DNA of 64,000 bases from Diplodia intermedia (GCA_021495925.1 JAKEKT010000011.1:513422-577421); one strand, 5' to 3'. Counted from the first letter of the stretch, positions 45,568 through 57,269 are shown. Program-made: numbers and translations. Notes: generated by a model from the sequence alone, not told the origin.

Positions 45568-46663
45568 TTAAAGTCTCGACCTCGTTCCTGCCTCTTGAAG
45601 TTGACTCAGGCTCCCAGACCTTGCCAATATCCAGGAGGCGACATCATTTGCAAATGTGTACTTGTCGTCGCCCGGTTCCGCGTGCACTGCGCCATTAGCA
45701 ACATGAAGAGAAGATGCAAGGACCATGTAACTTACACTTGTGGAACCATCCTTCGTAAGCCTTCAGCTCTTTGTCCTGCACCTTCCAGTCTTCAAATATC
45801 TTTCTCACCGGCCCGAACTCTGTTACCCCGTCTGCTGTGCCGTGACCGATCCATACCCTTGTCTTTCCACCCTCACCGGCTCCCTCCAGTACCCGCACCT
45901 CTCCGCGTTCTAGCGTTCCTGCGCGATCCAGCATTCCGGCCAGACCCTCTAGCGTCCCAGTGTCATGGCAAAGTTGGTCTTCGATGTATTCCTTTTGAAC
46001 TTCCGGGTCTCTGCTCAGCAGCTTCTCGTCCAGTTTATTCACCATCTGCTTGTGTGGTGCAACCTTGGCAGCCATTTGGCCAAGCAACACCGTGATCTTG
46101 TACGGTCGGGACGCAGGAGCAAGCGCAATGAACGGAGCCTCAGCGAGGAAGCCACGGATTGTACGTAGCACCGCGGGAGGACCAGTTGCTGCGAAGTGCA
46201 AGACTTCAGCCCCACCCATGGAGTGGCCCATGAGGAAGAGCGGCGCCGAGTGCTTTGGAAGAGCAGTAATGAACGAAGCGATGTCTCCGAGCACCACAGG
46301 GGTCTGACCGGTGAGACCGCGCTGGGACAGATTTCTAACAGACATTCCCCAGCCGCGCTGGTCGAAGGTGTAGACAATTATGCCCTTGGAAGCGAGCGTT
46401 GGAAAGAGAGCGCCGTACGCGTTGCCTACACGGGGTCAGTGCGCGGTTGGCCATAAGCCGGGAAGGCGCCGGAGCTCACAGTGGTCGCTGAAGCCATGGA
46501 CGAAGACAAGACGTGCCTTCACCTCGCCTGTAGGCTTGCGGAAGCAAGCGTCAGCTACGAGCTGTTAAATCCGGAGAGGCATGCTCACCTTCCAGGTTTT
46601 TGTGTATAGCTTGGCGGCATCTTCTGTGGTGTGCAAACCCTCTTCGGTGGTGAACGAAGCCAT
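45568..46663 (-). CDS. Monoglyceride-lipase-like alpha/beta hydrolase, 4 exons, 312 aa
   Basis: Exons 46663-46589, 46534-46480, 46425-45736 and 45686-45568 splice in frame. The start gives M-A-S-F-T-T-E-E-G. Landmarks are the oxyanion-region F-V-H-G-F-S-D-H-C, D-Q-R-G-W-G-M-S, the nucleophile elbow G-H-S-M-G-G (Ser112), the acid near H-G-T-A-D-G-V-T and the histidine in G-W-F-H-K-L-H-A-E-P. This is the arrangement of monoacylglycerol lipases (yeast Yju3, human MGLL, Hydrolase_4 family), which release fatty acid from monoglycerides at lipid droplets. Length matches the family at about 310 residues. The last exon is only 119 nt and restores the usual helical C-terminus; without it the protein would end shortly after F-H-K. 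Confidence 0.92.
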
Positions 46664-47444
46664 GGTGCGCGAGCTTTGGAGAGCAGCACAGTCGGGGGAC
46701 AGGGACAGGGACAGGTGACGGCGTGCAGGAAGCGCTAGATGAAGTGGACAGTCAGGTCGGCGGAGCGATGACGAAGCCGGGTTGTTCAGTTTCATGTGAA
46801 CGGGCGACCCTCGGTTATCGATAAGTACAACGTTACGGGCTAGCCTCCGCCCACCAGCGCCCACGGTCCTGTCAACGCCATCTTTGAACGTCGTGACCCT
46901 AGGCAAAATGCAAAACGGCCCGCTTCCGTCCGTTCGTACGGTCCGATTCGCCCGGATTCTGACCTAGCTGGGCGGGGCTTTCAACTGCATCAGACAGCAA
47001 ACCTACCTGCCAGCTGCGTCGACCGCAGCAGTTTACGAACTGCTGCCATTCGCTGAATCATGTTTGAGCGAGGGTTACTTACAGGCGATAGTCACAGGAT
47101 AATGTCTAACTGGTGGATTTAAAGTCAAGAGGCTAGATTCGGTCAACATTACATGTGAGTGTAACTAATGAGGGTGCGTTTCGAACGGTGACAAGAGCTA
47201 GATTCCCATGGAAATCTAGCTCAGCTCCAGTCCACACTTACCGGGGCTCATTTGCTGTAGGTAATCCCTGACAAGCCGTCCAGCAAGTATGCCTGAGGCA
47301 TCACTTCTTTATCGATAGCCTCCGTCCCCGCACTCCCCGCTTGTCTGCAACACCACGTTTCGCCATCATTCCACAAGAAGTGTTGCATCCACTGTATTCC
47401 TGCAGGTGACCCTCCCGGACACAAGTTTCTGTCTATGTATCGCC
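46664..47444. other. Divergent promoter region, lipase and OXNAD1-like genes
   Basis: About 780 bp separate the two start codons, so both promoters must be here. No further gene was recognised. Confidence 0.55.
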
Positions 47445-48693
47445 ATGCTCAATTCACGTCGTCTATTTAGTCGCCACAGCCTTGCCCTTCTTTCAAGAGC
47501 TCCTTTGCCTGGACCTGGTGGGCATCAGCACTCCTTAGACGCGAGAGCTACTCTCCGGGCTCCATTTGCATCGGCATCTAAGATGAAGGGAGACATCGAC
47601 AGCATCCCACATGTTGATCGCACCGCCAGCGAGCCTCGTGACCCGAATTTACATTCTCTCCGCCTTGCTAAAATCGATGAGATAAATGCCACCATCCGGC
47701 TATACAAATTGCGTGCCTCAGATGAGGGAGTCAAGGTGAGAGATATCCAACATCTGTATCATGGACGCCCCACATAGGCACAACTGCCTTGCAATATCCC
47801 TGAATGCAAAAATCCCCAGGAGGTAATGCATCGCTTCCAAATACATGTTAATGTAAATCGTGCCAGATAGTTCCTCCCCGGCCAGTGGCTTGATGTCTAC
47901 CTGCCGGGAGTAGATCAAGCCGGAGGATTTACTATTACCTCGGCACCAGCACATGCTACTCCGCTTGCATCCGACTCCCATTCATCTCTAAACATCGATC
48001 CCGATCCGGTTGAGCAGGAGAATAGGGCGCTTCGTCCTTACCTAGAGCTCGCAGTTCAGAAGAGCCCAAACGCACCGGCAGCATGGCTTTGGCGGCCTCA
48101 GTCCGAGATTCTCGGTTCGGCAGTCGAGGTTAGAGTGGGCGGTAGCTTCGTATGGCCTCCACCGCAAACTATAATACCAGTTCAAGAAATCCAGAAAGCT
48201 GTTTTCATCGCCGGTGGCGTGGGGATCAAGTCAGTCCCCTGTCTTTGATATCGGAAGGACCAAGAAGCTGACTGTGACCGGTAGCCCTTTGATCTCCATT
48301 ATCTCACAGCTGCACCATACGAACAGCATGCCCCGGTCGGTGGAATTCATCTACACCACTAAGGCCACGAACGGCGAAATCCTTTTTGCTGATCGACTGA
48401 TGCACATCGCCTCAAACAGGCGCGACCGTTTAAAGTTGAGGTTCTTCCTGACAGACGGAGCAGGTGGAAGCGGGCACGACTTTCCAGACGCACGGTTTGA
48501 GGATGCGGCAGTCTCGTTGAGTTATCAACGTCTGGCTCCGAGCGACGTTCTTGAGGCTCTGGGAGATGCTCAGGGGAAACAGACAGTATGTTACGTATGT
48601 GGGCCACCGCAGATGACGGATGAATTTGTGGGCTTTTTGCGCGGACAGCAGGGGATGAGCGCTGATCGAGTGCTTTGTGAGAAGTGGTGGTAA
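47445..48693 (+). CDS. OXNAD1-like flavin/NAD(P)H oxidoreductase, 3 exons, 352 aa
   Basis: Exons 47445-47735, 47871-48229 and 48285-48693 join in frame; the first intron is long for this window (135 nt). The N-terminus (M-L-N-S-R-R-L-F-S-R-H-S-L-A-L-L-S-R-A) looks like a mitochondrial leader. The ferredoxin-reductase-type FAD domain shows F-L-P-G-Q-W-L-D-V-Y-L-P-G and G-G-F-T-I-T-S-A-P, a variant of the R-x-Y-S/T flavin motif. The NAD-binding domain has F-I-A-G-G-V-G-I-N-P-L-I-S-I, C-Y-V-C-G-P-P-Q-M and the terminal E-K-W-W. These match the human OXNAD1 family, whose physiological reaction is not well defined. The usual flavin-motif arginine is Gly-Gly-Phe here. An AATAAA lies at 48723-48728 after the stop. 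Confidence 0.9.
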
Positions 48694-49595
48694 GAGATGA
48701 GGTTAGCGGGTGGAGGAGAAGGAATAAACTTAGTAAGAGAGAGAATTGACCACAGGGCGCGCATGGACTGCAGAGTGCCCTTTTGGCCCTTGTCCGAGTC
48801 CCCCGAAGGGTGATAGTGCACGCCGCGTCTGAAGTTGCGGAGATACGGCAAGTGCTGAGAAGGCTGACGCGGGCATGGGGAGATCGCCGGGTGATGATCG
48901 TGAGCTGGGCAGGCTCGAATCGCCGGGAGAGGGGCGCAAGCTTTGATGTTGTGCAAAGCTTCTCGCGGGTTGTCACGCCTGTGTGCCTGTAGCCGCCGAA
49001 CCCAGGCGTTCAAGCGGCTAGCCGGGTCACAGCGGGGCGTGTGCTTCTGGCAATGCCGCGCAGCCTCGGGCGCTCCCATTGGCGGGCCTGTAAGCGCCAC
49101 CATCACCGCGCATCCCCGCAGGCCCAGTCGCCGCAGCCAACGAGGGCGCAAATGCACGTTCTTGCCCTCGCCCGCGTCGCACCGCGAGCTCTCACAGGCC
49201 GCGCTTCGGCAGTGACTTGTGCAAGACCCCGGCAGCTTGCGTGCTGGCCGTCGGCTGACCCGCAGATGATATTCGCCCGCCTGGGGCCCGCAGCCAGGCC
49301 CAGCCGCCAAAAGCCCTGCGTCGCCCGAGTCGCTCCAACTGACTGAGCTCTCTTCCCTCGGCCTTCTCCCACGCCAAAAGCGCTGCGCATTCCCGCTCCA
49401 GCGCTCGTCTCTCCGCCGCCGGCTGGCTCTCGGCGACTGCAGACTCGACCTCGAACCGTCTCGGCGCAGACTGTCTTCTTGCAGCAGCTCCTCGGCCCCG
49501 ACTGCAGCTCCTGCAGCTTATCGCCAGGAGTCCGTTTCAGCCTTTCCATAAAACTTCAGCGGCGGCAAAGTGCAGCATCGACAGCCAACGGCACC
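48694..49595. other. Intergenic, 0.9 kb
   Basis: The OXNAD1-like gene 3' flank has a polyadenylation-like AATAAA at 48723. A GC-rich promoter for the membrane-protein gene at 49596 follows. Minus-strand frames here are shadows of GC-rich DNA. Confidence 0.5.
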
Positions 49596-50850
49596 ATGGG
49601 TGGCTTCTTCATCTCGCGCACATGGCGCACCCGCAAGATCATGCTTGGCCTGCTTCTTCTCGAATTCGCCCTGACCGTCCCCGTGCTCACCCTCTTCGGC
49701 ATCGCCAATCCAAACCTGTACCGTACGAAGCTATGGCAGGAGGGCGGCGACTTGGGCTACAACAGCGCCCCGAACACCGTCCTATATGCCGAGGCGAACT
49801 ACAGACCTGTAAAAACGCCGCTCATTTGGAACCAATTGTCAGTATTTCCCGGCATCTCTTAATTCGGTACGCAAGCTGACGTTGGTGATAGCATTACCTC
49901 ATGGAACCTCGTTATTTCGGTGCTTTCGATGTTCATCATGCTCACCAAAATCCCCATGTTCGTCATGCATGTTTTCTATCCCATCATCTCGCTTCTCGTG
50001 CATGCGCTCGAGATCGCCTTGTATGCCTACAGTGCCTATGGCCAGTCCGGCAAGGATACCATTGACCCGCGGCGCCCCTCGACCGGGCTTCCCTGGTACA
50101 TCGGCAAGAGCTGCAGTGTGGCTACTTCCTCGCAACTGAAGGGGTACTGCCTGCAGGCAAAGAGCGCTTTCGTGCTCACCTGCCTGATGATGTAAGCTGT
50201 TTCCCTCTCTTTCTACCTACTGCGCCTACTAACGTAGCAACACCAACAGTGTACTATTCAGCATCTTCTTCATTCTTGCCATCCATTCCATGATTCCTAC
50301 CAAAGCTCAACGAGAGCAGCATGACGAAAGAGTCCACGCCAAGGCCGAGCGCAAGTCCAAGTTCGAGGCGATGAAGGCCGAGCTCGCCGCTGAAGCTGCC
50401 TCCATACACCAACAACAACTTCAGATGACCAACGAGCAATACTGGGCCCAACAGGGACATCCGATCTCGCCGGCCTTCGCGCCTACTTCGCCGTACGCTG
50501 CTCAGCCTACGCCCTACGGCCCGCCTAGCGCGACGTATCCGCCGCGCTCCCCGTTTACCCCCGGTGGCTCATACGCGCAATGGCAGCAGAACTACGGCAG
50601 CCCGCAAAGCCCGCAGCCGATACAACCGGTGCAACCTGCGCCAATGACGCATTATGGACCGGACGGTCAGGTCGACTGGAGCAGACAACAATGGGAGATG
50701 CAGAACTACCCTCAGCCACCAGTGTCGCCGGTTCACACCACTTCGCCCAGTCCCCCGCTACCAGCACCAGCCCCATACCCTGTAACGCCAAGGACAAAGG
50801 CGTACAACTCTTTGAATGGGAGCGGAGACTTGCCGTTGAGGCAGGGGTAA
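49596..50850 (+). CDS. Membrane protein with Pro/Gln-rich cytoplasmic tail, 3 exons, 380 aa
   Basis: Exons 49596-49837, 49892-50191 and 50250-50850 join in frame. The start has a CACCATGG context. Four hydrophobic segments are visible: L-G-L-L-L-L-E-F-A-L-T-V-P-V-L, L-V-I-S-V-L-S-M-F-I-M-L, F-Y-P-I-I-S-L-L-V-H-A-L-E-I-A-L, and a long one crossing the last junction (F-V-L-T-C-L-M-I-V-L-F-S-I-F-F-I-L). Loop cysteines may pair. The last about 190 residues are soluble: first a Lys/Glu/Ala helix (K-A-E-R-K-S-K-F-E-A-M-K-A-E-L), then Pro/Gln/Tyr-rich low complexity. The four-helix layout recalls MARVEL/SUR7-like plasma-membrane proteins, but I do not recognise a specific family. Confidence 0.85.
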
Positions 50851-51293
50851 ATAATTCTCGGGGGCCCTGGAGGCTCCCTTTCTATGTCAATAATTCTCGC
50901 CAGTTTATTTGTGTGGTGGTGGTATACCCGGATTCAGTCCTTGTGATGAGGGCATTGGCGTTTTGTTCTTGACCTGAAAATTGGTCTCTATGACGCTCTC
51001 CGGCGAGAGGCGAGACAGGTCGACTCTCCTTAACAATCTAATGTTGAATATCTGAGAAGTCGAGGCGATCAAGATCGCAAAAGTGCATAGGTAGTGGAAG
51101 CGTTTACTGTGAACAAAACATCCCGACAAAAAAGTCAGCTATCTCTTGCCTTGTTCCAATACCAGGCGAACAGACCCTGTACTCAATTGATACTGGGCCT
51201 GTTCCTGACGGTTAAGTGGGTATCTTGCACCGATCTACGGCATGCGGGGCATACATGCAGGTGGAGACATGTTGGAAGTGGGACCGATATGTA
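50851..51293. other. Intergenic, 3' flank of membrane-protein gene up to MITE B
   Basis: No gene was recognised. The sequence just left of the MITE is not obviously coding. Confidence 0.5.
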
Positions 51294-51529
51294 CAGCTCC
51301 TTCGCGCAGCCGATGGCTAGCGTGGATCTGTTTTTTGCTCATGTCATGGGTAGTTAAAGCTATCGTCCGGACGAGAATGTCGAATTAAAAATTCTACATA
51401 CACGTTCGGACGATGGCTTTAACTATCTACGTATTATTATTATTTTTCTCTCTCTAAGAACGAGCTAAGGCATAGTTACGCCATGTTCTGCTATTCTTCG
51501 CGCTAGCCATCGGCTGCGAGAGGGGGCTG
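51294..51529 (-). mobile_element. MITE copy B, 236 bp, inverted relative to copy A
   Basis: The reverse complement aligns along its whole length with 9481-9707, including both terminal repeats (CAGCTCC...CTAGCG type) and the inner palindrome. Length differences come from an extra ATT-repeat (about 51432-51444) and a longer homopolymer. TA precedes the left end (51292-51293), but the right flank reads AG rather than TA, so the target duplication is altered or has decayed. There is no coding capacity. The two copies are close to identical, suggesting recent or ongoing family activity. Confidence 0.88.
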
Positions 51530-52433
51530 AGAGACTTCCGAACGGTTGCTGCTCGGCCTTCCCTATCCGGCGACAGTCGTACATACATTGTCCGGCAGAC
51601 AGGAGTGGTGTATTTTCCCTAAGCCATCGGAAAGCGTCAATTGGTCTGTTGATATTCGAGAATACGCAGTGCTACTGCTCTTATTCCTGACGTATGCGTG
51701 ACAGATGCTGTGTGGAAAGCGAAGGACGTGGGTAGAACAAGGTCAAAGGACGATCTCGTCGCTCCGGCCAATGTGGATCTCACGATGGCAAGCTCCCGGC
51801 GGGCGGATGGAGCATGCAGCTGGTGGATGCCGCTGACGGGGCCGGGGCCGCTGCAGCGGCAATGACTTTACACCGCCACTCTGTTGAGTGGGCAGACCTC
51901 AACACCACAGTCTAGACCACGATAGGAGGGTGATTTTGCAGGCTCGTGAACCAGGAACTCGGTTTTGGCCATCCCGCCGGATAAAGCCCAGAGTCGGCAG
52001 GGCACGCGATTGGGGAGGCGGTTGTTATTTCGGGGCCGGCTAAAGCGTCAGGCACGGACAGGGCTGATAAGCGAGACCAGGAGCTCCAAACCCTGGCTCG
52101 CGCCCCACGTCTTACTGGCTGCGGGCTTGCACGTCACTCCCGTGTCACAGCTATCGTGTCCGCCCACCGGGTACTTTTTTTGACCGCAGCCTGCGCACCT
52201 GACGCTCAAACCCCCGACTCCCCGCTTCCGTCCCCGTCCTCATCGTCCAATTGTCCCACCATAATATCCTGACGGGGCCCCGCAGCTTTGATGTCTGAGA
52301 TTTCGCTCCTGCTGCTCAACTGCTTCCTGGCCGTCACATAAAACCCGCCACGGAACTCCGGAAGTACAAACGCCCAGCCTCACGGATCCCCTCATCGTGG
52401 CAACCGTGTTACGCTACAGCTTCAACTGCAGCT
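51530..52433. other. Intergenic: xylulokinase promoter region
   Basis: It contains a CATAAAA TATA-like element at 52337-52343, about 95 bp upstream of the start codon, and a GGCTAAA motif at 52038-52044. No gene was recognised. Confidence 0.5.
52038..52044 (+). promoter_or_regulatory. GGCTAAA motif (XlnR/Xyr1-type site) upstream of xylulokinase
   Basis: An exact GGCTAAA lies about 390 bp upstream of the xylulokinase ATG. Pentose catabolic genes of filamentous fungi are controlled by XlnR/Xyr1 and AraR-type activators, so the site is plausible, but the 7-mer is expected several times by chance in this window. Confidence 0.3.
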
Positions 52434-54604
52434 ATGGCAGACACAACGAGCGGCGACCTGTACATGGGCTTCGACCTGTCGACCCAGCAATGCAAATGTA
52501 TCTCCCCACCGTCTTTTCTCCCCTCCGGCGCCTCGCGCACAGGTCGCCACTCATCTCCTTGGCCCTGCGCCGCCGTCGAATCACACTTTGCAACGTTTCC
52601 CACAGCTGCATTCCCACCTCTCACCTTCATTTCTCCTCAGCCGTCCTGAGAAGGCAATCCTCTACCTGAACTAGGTGCTGACGCGTATCACCCTTCTCCA
52701 GGCCTAGTCGTGTCCTCGGACCTCAAGCTCGCCTACTCCGCCCTCGTCGACTTCGACGCCGACCTCGCCCACCACGGCATCAAGAAAGGCGTGCTCACCA
52801 ACCCCGCCGAAAATGAGATCTTCGCACCCGTCGCCATGTGGCTCGAGGCCTTGGACCTGGTGCTCTCGCGCCTGCAATCCCAGGGTCTGGATTTCGGCCG
52901 CGTGAAGGGCGTCGCCGGCGCTGGTATGCAGCACGGAACAGTCTTCTGGGGCCTCAATGCCGAAAAGGCCATGGGAAGCTTGGATGACGGTAAAGGGCTG
53001 GCCGAGCAGTTGATCGGAAAGAGTGCGGATGGCAAGTGGAAGGACGTGCAAGAGCTCGGTGTGCTCGCGCATGAGCACAGCCCGAACTGGCAGGATGCGA
53101 GCACACAGAAGCAGTGCGACGAGTTTGATAAGTGTTTGGGCAGCCCGGAGAAGCTGGCGGAAGTGACAGGGAGCAAAGCCCACCACGTAGGTTCTGCAGT
53201 TACAGTCCCCATCTCAACACCACAGGCTAATTCTTTGAACAGCGGTTCAGTGGTCCCCAGATCATGCGGTATCGCCAGAAGTACCCGGATCACTACGCTA
53301 AGACGTCCCGGGTCTCACTCGTGTCTTCTTTCATCTCCTCCGTTTTCCTAGGCAAAATTGCTCCCATAGACATCAGCGACGTCACCGGAATGAATTTATG
53401 GGACATTCACGCCGGTAAGTGGCACGAGGGTCTCCTTACTCTCTGTGCTGGTGGAGCTTCTGGCGTTGCTGCTCTGAGGGAGAAGCTTGGCCCTGTTTTT
53501 GAGGACGGTGGCGGGGCATTCGGTGCTGTCAGCCCGTATTTCGTTTCCCGCTATGGCTTCAGCAAGGACTGCAAAGTCGTCCCAGCCACTGGTGATAACC
53601 CGGCCACGATCTTGGCTCTTCCTCTCCGAGAGGGCGACGCCATTGTCAGTCTTGGAACGAGCACGACCTTCTTGATGAGCACGCCCGTGTACAGGCCCGA
53701 CCCCGCGTATCACTTCATGAATCATCCGACAACAGCCGGCCTTTACATGTTCATGCTCTGCTACAAGAATGGTGGCCTCGCCCGCGAAAACGTCCGCGAT
53801 GCGCTCAACGCGCTCGCCGGTCAACCCGAAAAGTCCTGGGAAAAGTACAACTCGACCGCGCTCTCGGACGCCGTCCTCGGCCAGCCGGCATCAGACTCCA
53901 AGGCCCCCATGAAGCTCGGTCTTTACTTCCCGCGCCCAGAGATCGTACCGAACGTCAAAGCCGGCACGTGGCGCTTCCTATACGACCCGTCGAAGCACTC
54001 CTCCTCTCCCTCCCACGCAGACCTCCAAGCCGCCCTCACGCCCCTCCCCTCGGACCAGGATCCCCGCTGGGGCGGCCCCGCCACCGATGCCCGCGCCATC
54101 GTCGAGTCGCAGTTCCTGTCCCTCCGCCTGCGCAGCGCCAGCCTCGTGCACCCGCAGCAGTCGGCGCGCGGGGCTTCGCTCCCGGCGCAGCCGCGCCGCG
54201 TCTACCTCGTCGGCGGCGGCTCGCAGAACGCGGCCATCGCCGACCTGTGCGGCCAGGTGCTCGGCGGCGCCGAGGGCATCTTCCGCCTCGACATCGGCGG
54301 CAACGCGTGCGCGCTGGGCGCCGCGTACAAGGCCGTCTGGGGCGTCGAGCGCAGGGTGCACCAGAAGCTGCGGGCCGAGCTCGCCTCGGGCTCGCGCGGG
54401 CAGCTCGTCGCCAACTACAAGCAGAAGGACGGCGAGGGCATCGAGACCTTCGAGGAGTTCATCGAGGCGCGCTGGGACGAGGAGGGCTTCGTGAAGAAGA
54501 TCGCTGAGGGCTACCGCGAGGGCGTGTTCGAGCGGTACGCCGAGGCGGTCAAGGGGTTCGATGCGGCGGAGAAGTGGGTGTTGAAGAGATTTGGGGAGGA
54601 GTAG
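52434..54604 (+). CDS. xkiA: D-xylulose kinase, 3 exons, 636 aa
   Basis: Exons 52434-52497, 52702-53186 and 53243-54604 join in frame; the first intron is 204 nt. The FGGY-kinase fold begins M-G-F-D-L-S-T-Q-Q-C-K-C-L-V-V. It continues with G-V-A-G-A-G-M-Q-H-G-T-V-F-W, S-S-F-I-S-S-V-F-L-G-K-I-A-P-I-D-I-S-D-V-T-G-M-N-L-W-D and A-T-G-D-N-P-A-T-I-L. The phosphate-binding segment is I-V-S-L-G-T-S-T-T, and V-Y-L-V-G-G-G-S-Q-N precedes an A-L-G-A-A-Y-K-A motif. It phosphorylates D-xylulose with ATP to xylulose 5-phosphate, the last step of the pentose catabolic pathway feeding the pentose phosphate pathway. The C-terminal third is very GC-rich at third positions. At 636 residues it is somewhat longer than the yeast enzyme. 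Confidence 0.95.
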
Positions 54605-55341
54605 TGATGGAGTCGATTGAACGTGACGATTAAAAAATTGCTTCCTTTCTTTGAAAGATTGATATAGACTTAGCTCGATTTTAGCAACGGCCCTGGTAAC
54701 GTAACAAGGAATGTAATGCTACTCACTATACGGTCTCTTTTTTCCCGTGGTAGACACTTACAAAACAGTGTTTCGGTAAATTGTAAACAGCAACGTCCAT
54801 GTTGGTGTTGGAGCAAATTTTCGGATGCAAATGTTGAATTAAAAGAAATAAAAAAAAGTAAAACCTGTGATAACATCCAACGGGTCCGGCCTACGTGTTC
54901 ACCAGGAACAGGTCTCTGAAGTGTTCTTTTCATTCACGTCTCTGCAGCCAAATTGAAGGTGGGAACATTCATATTGTTCTTTTAGCAGCCAGCCTCCCAA
55001 GCATAGACGTACTCCCCGTAAACGCCATCCGATTCCCGTACACCCATCGTCTAAACAAGCAAGAAAGATCGACAAGATTGATTCTCCAACCGATTGAGAA
55101 GGACAGCAGGCCGCCCCAGATGTTTGGGCTGGGGAAGGGGAACGGGCGTAATCGAGGACGACGATCTCCATCTCTACAGAAAAAGCGACAAGTGATACAA
55201 AACAAAGGGACAGGGTATTTTCTCTACTGATTCTCTTCTCTCTCGCTTTCTCTCCCCGAAGATAGTAACAAGCCCAAGGACTAGACCAACAATGCGCATG
55301 TCTCCATCTTTTCTCCCTACTCCTCTCGCACACTGTTCACA
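54605..55341. other. Convergent intergenic region, 0.7 kb
   Basis: AT-rich 3' flanks of the xylulokinase and CDF genes meet here, with several A-runs (about 54839-54863) fitting polyadenylation regions. No gene was recognised. Confidence 0.5.
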
Positions 55342-57269
55342 TCATCTCCTCTTCGTAACGCCACCGTTCGTCTTATTCTCATGCTTGTGCTCGTGATGAT
55401 GATCGTGTTCATGCTCATGCTCGTGGTCGTCGCCACCAGGACTGCTTCTCGCGCTGACATCGCTCGGGATGAACTCGTCCAGGAAATCCGGGCCGTCGCG
55501 CTCCTTGTCGGCGGCGACGAAGCGGACCTTGACGCGTTTGGCGCCGCGTACCTTGGCGCCGATGCGCGCGCGGACGAGGTCCTCGACGCCGGCGAGCTGC
55601 TCGACGGTCCAGGCGCCGGGCACAGCTAGCTCGAGTTCAAGCAGGTAGTTGGGTCCGGACTTGAGGCCGCCGACGCTGCGGATCTCGACGTCGTTGGCAT
55701 CCGACGCCGAGGAAATCATGCCGGCGTCGGTGAGGGCCTTGGATGTCGCGCGGCGAACCGACGACTTGATTTCGTCGTCGATGGAGACATCGATGAGCTC
55801 GCTGAAGGCCTGGAAGAGGTTCTCGTAGCCGGCCTTGACGACCATACCCGTGATGATGAGCGAGCCGACGGGGTCGAGCCAGGCGGCGTTGGTGGCGAAG
55901 TTGGACGCCATGATGATGCAGGCAGTCAGGATGGCCGTGAAGGAGTCGATGCGGTGGTGCATCGCGTTCGAGAAAAGCACGCTTGACTTCCTTTCCCGGG
56001 CAACCTTGCGTGCTATTGTGTTTCCGTTAGCGGCTGTCCCATAGTCCATTGGCAGCCATTATGCTGAACAGTCCCACACGAGAGCTGCTGTGGGGAATTG
56101 GTGGGTCAGAACGTACTCGCATAGACCAACCATTCCTTCAGACCCGCCGAGGCAAACAACAGCCACGCAGCGTTCAGATGCGGCACAGCCGCGGCCATGT
56201 CAATGGCGCTGTGGCTGTGTCCGTGATCACCGTGGCCGTGATCGTGGCCGTGGCCCAGGCCGAGAAAGTCGAAATGGGCCAGAGCGTCGGCCAGCTCGGG
56301 GGCGAACTGCTGGCTGAGAGAGAGCACGGCGCTCCAGCCGATACCCAAGCCGCCCAGCAGCAGAATTGACGACACACCCAAGCTGCCCAGACACTCAATC
56401 TTGCCGAAGCCCGTCGGGTAGCGCTCCGATGGCGGCTGCAGCGCCCACTTGACCGTCAGCAGCGTCATCAGGTCCGAGACCATGTCCGAAAGCGAGTGGA
56501 AGGCGTCGCCGATGAGCACTGTTTTGTTCAAAACCGCTGGTCAGCCAACTTTTCTCTGGCTTGCCAAAAACAATCTAAAGGAAAAGAAACACCAATATCT
56601 AGAGACCCTGGGACGCTGGCGAATTCGTGCGCTCACGACAAGCACACGACGGGCGCAAGGATTGGGAAAGGAGAGCTTCACGGGAAAGCAGGGGGGAAAC
56701 GCACTCTTGCTGTTCCAGTAGTAGCCTGCAAAGCCCTTCCCCACGGCGAGCACTACATTGAGTAGCAGGCCGAGTCGTGTGATGCGGACGGCGGCATCGT
56801 TCTTGTCGCTGCTTAGCAGCAAGGCGGGATCGGTGCCGTGGTGGTGGTGGCCGTGGCCGTGGCCGTGGCTGTGCCCCATGTGCTCGCGGGTCTGGGTCGC
56901 GCTCATGGCGGGATTGAGCCTCCGGAGGTGGCGCACGCTGGAGGGACGGACGGCGGCGGCGGTGGTGACGAGTGAGGAGTAGCAGCGCGGGCAATTGGGG
57001 GCTGCCGACAGCGGGGGTGAGCTGGCGAGGGTCGCGGACAAGGCGGGATAGACGGTGCGAGCGGGAGAGGAGGCGACGGTGGTCGAAGAGCAGAGGGCGC
57101 GGCGGACCAGCTGCTTAAACAGCCTCTCGGTGGTGGGAGAGACGAGGGAGGTCGAGGCGCAAGACGAACGTGGCCCTCCGCCGGCCATCACTCGCGGCCG
57201 GTCCCACGGCCGCACGACGCGTAACACGGACAGGGACGCGCCATTGCTGCGGGCGATGCGCGCGAGCAT
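55342..57269 (-). CDS. CDF-family cation transporter, probably mitochondrial, 3 exons, 545 aa
   Basis: Exons 57269-56705, 56518-56117 and 56012-55342 join in frame. The start is the first ATG of the frame (M-L-A-R-I-A-R-S-N), giving a long Arg/Ser-rich leader that fits mitochondrial import. C-P-R-C (93-96) and a His cluster H-S-H-G-H-G-H-G-H-H-H-H (about 133-144) precede the membrane part. The cation diffusion facilitator core shows L-I-G-D-A-F-H-S-L-S-D-M-V-S-D (helix II metal site H-x-x-x-D), a second His loop near G-H-G-H-D-H-G-H-G-D, and H-H-R-I-D-S in the fifth helix. A cytoplasmic domain and a third His/Glu cluster end the protein. This resembles yeast Mmt1/Mmt2, linked to mitochondrial iron export. 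The metal could equally be zinc or manganese. Confidence 0.92.

Noticed and set aside
52502..52669. Short frame between xylulokinase exons 1 and 2
   Set aside because: It lies within the 204-nt first intron, and exon 1 and exon 2 join to the conserved kinase N-terminus without it.
30470..54604. Feruloyl esterase, xylulokinase and exo-glucanase as a carbohydrate gene cluster
   Set aside because: They are 8 to 30 kb apart, separated by unrelated housekeeping genes and in mixed orientation. There is no evidence of a functional cluster.
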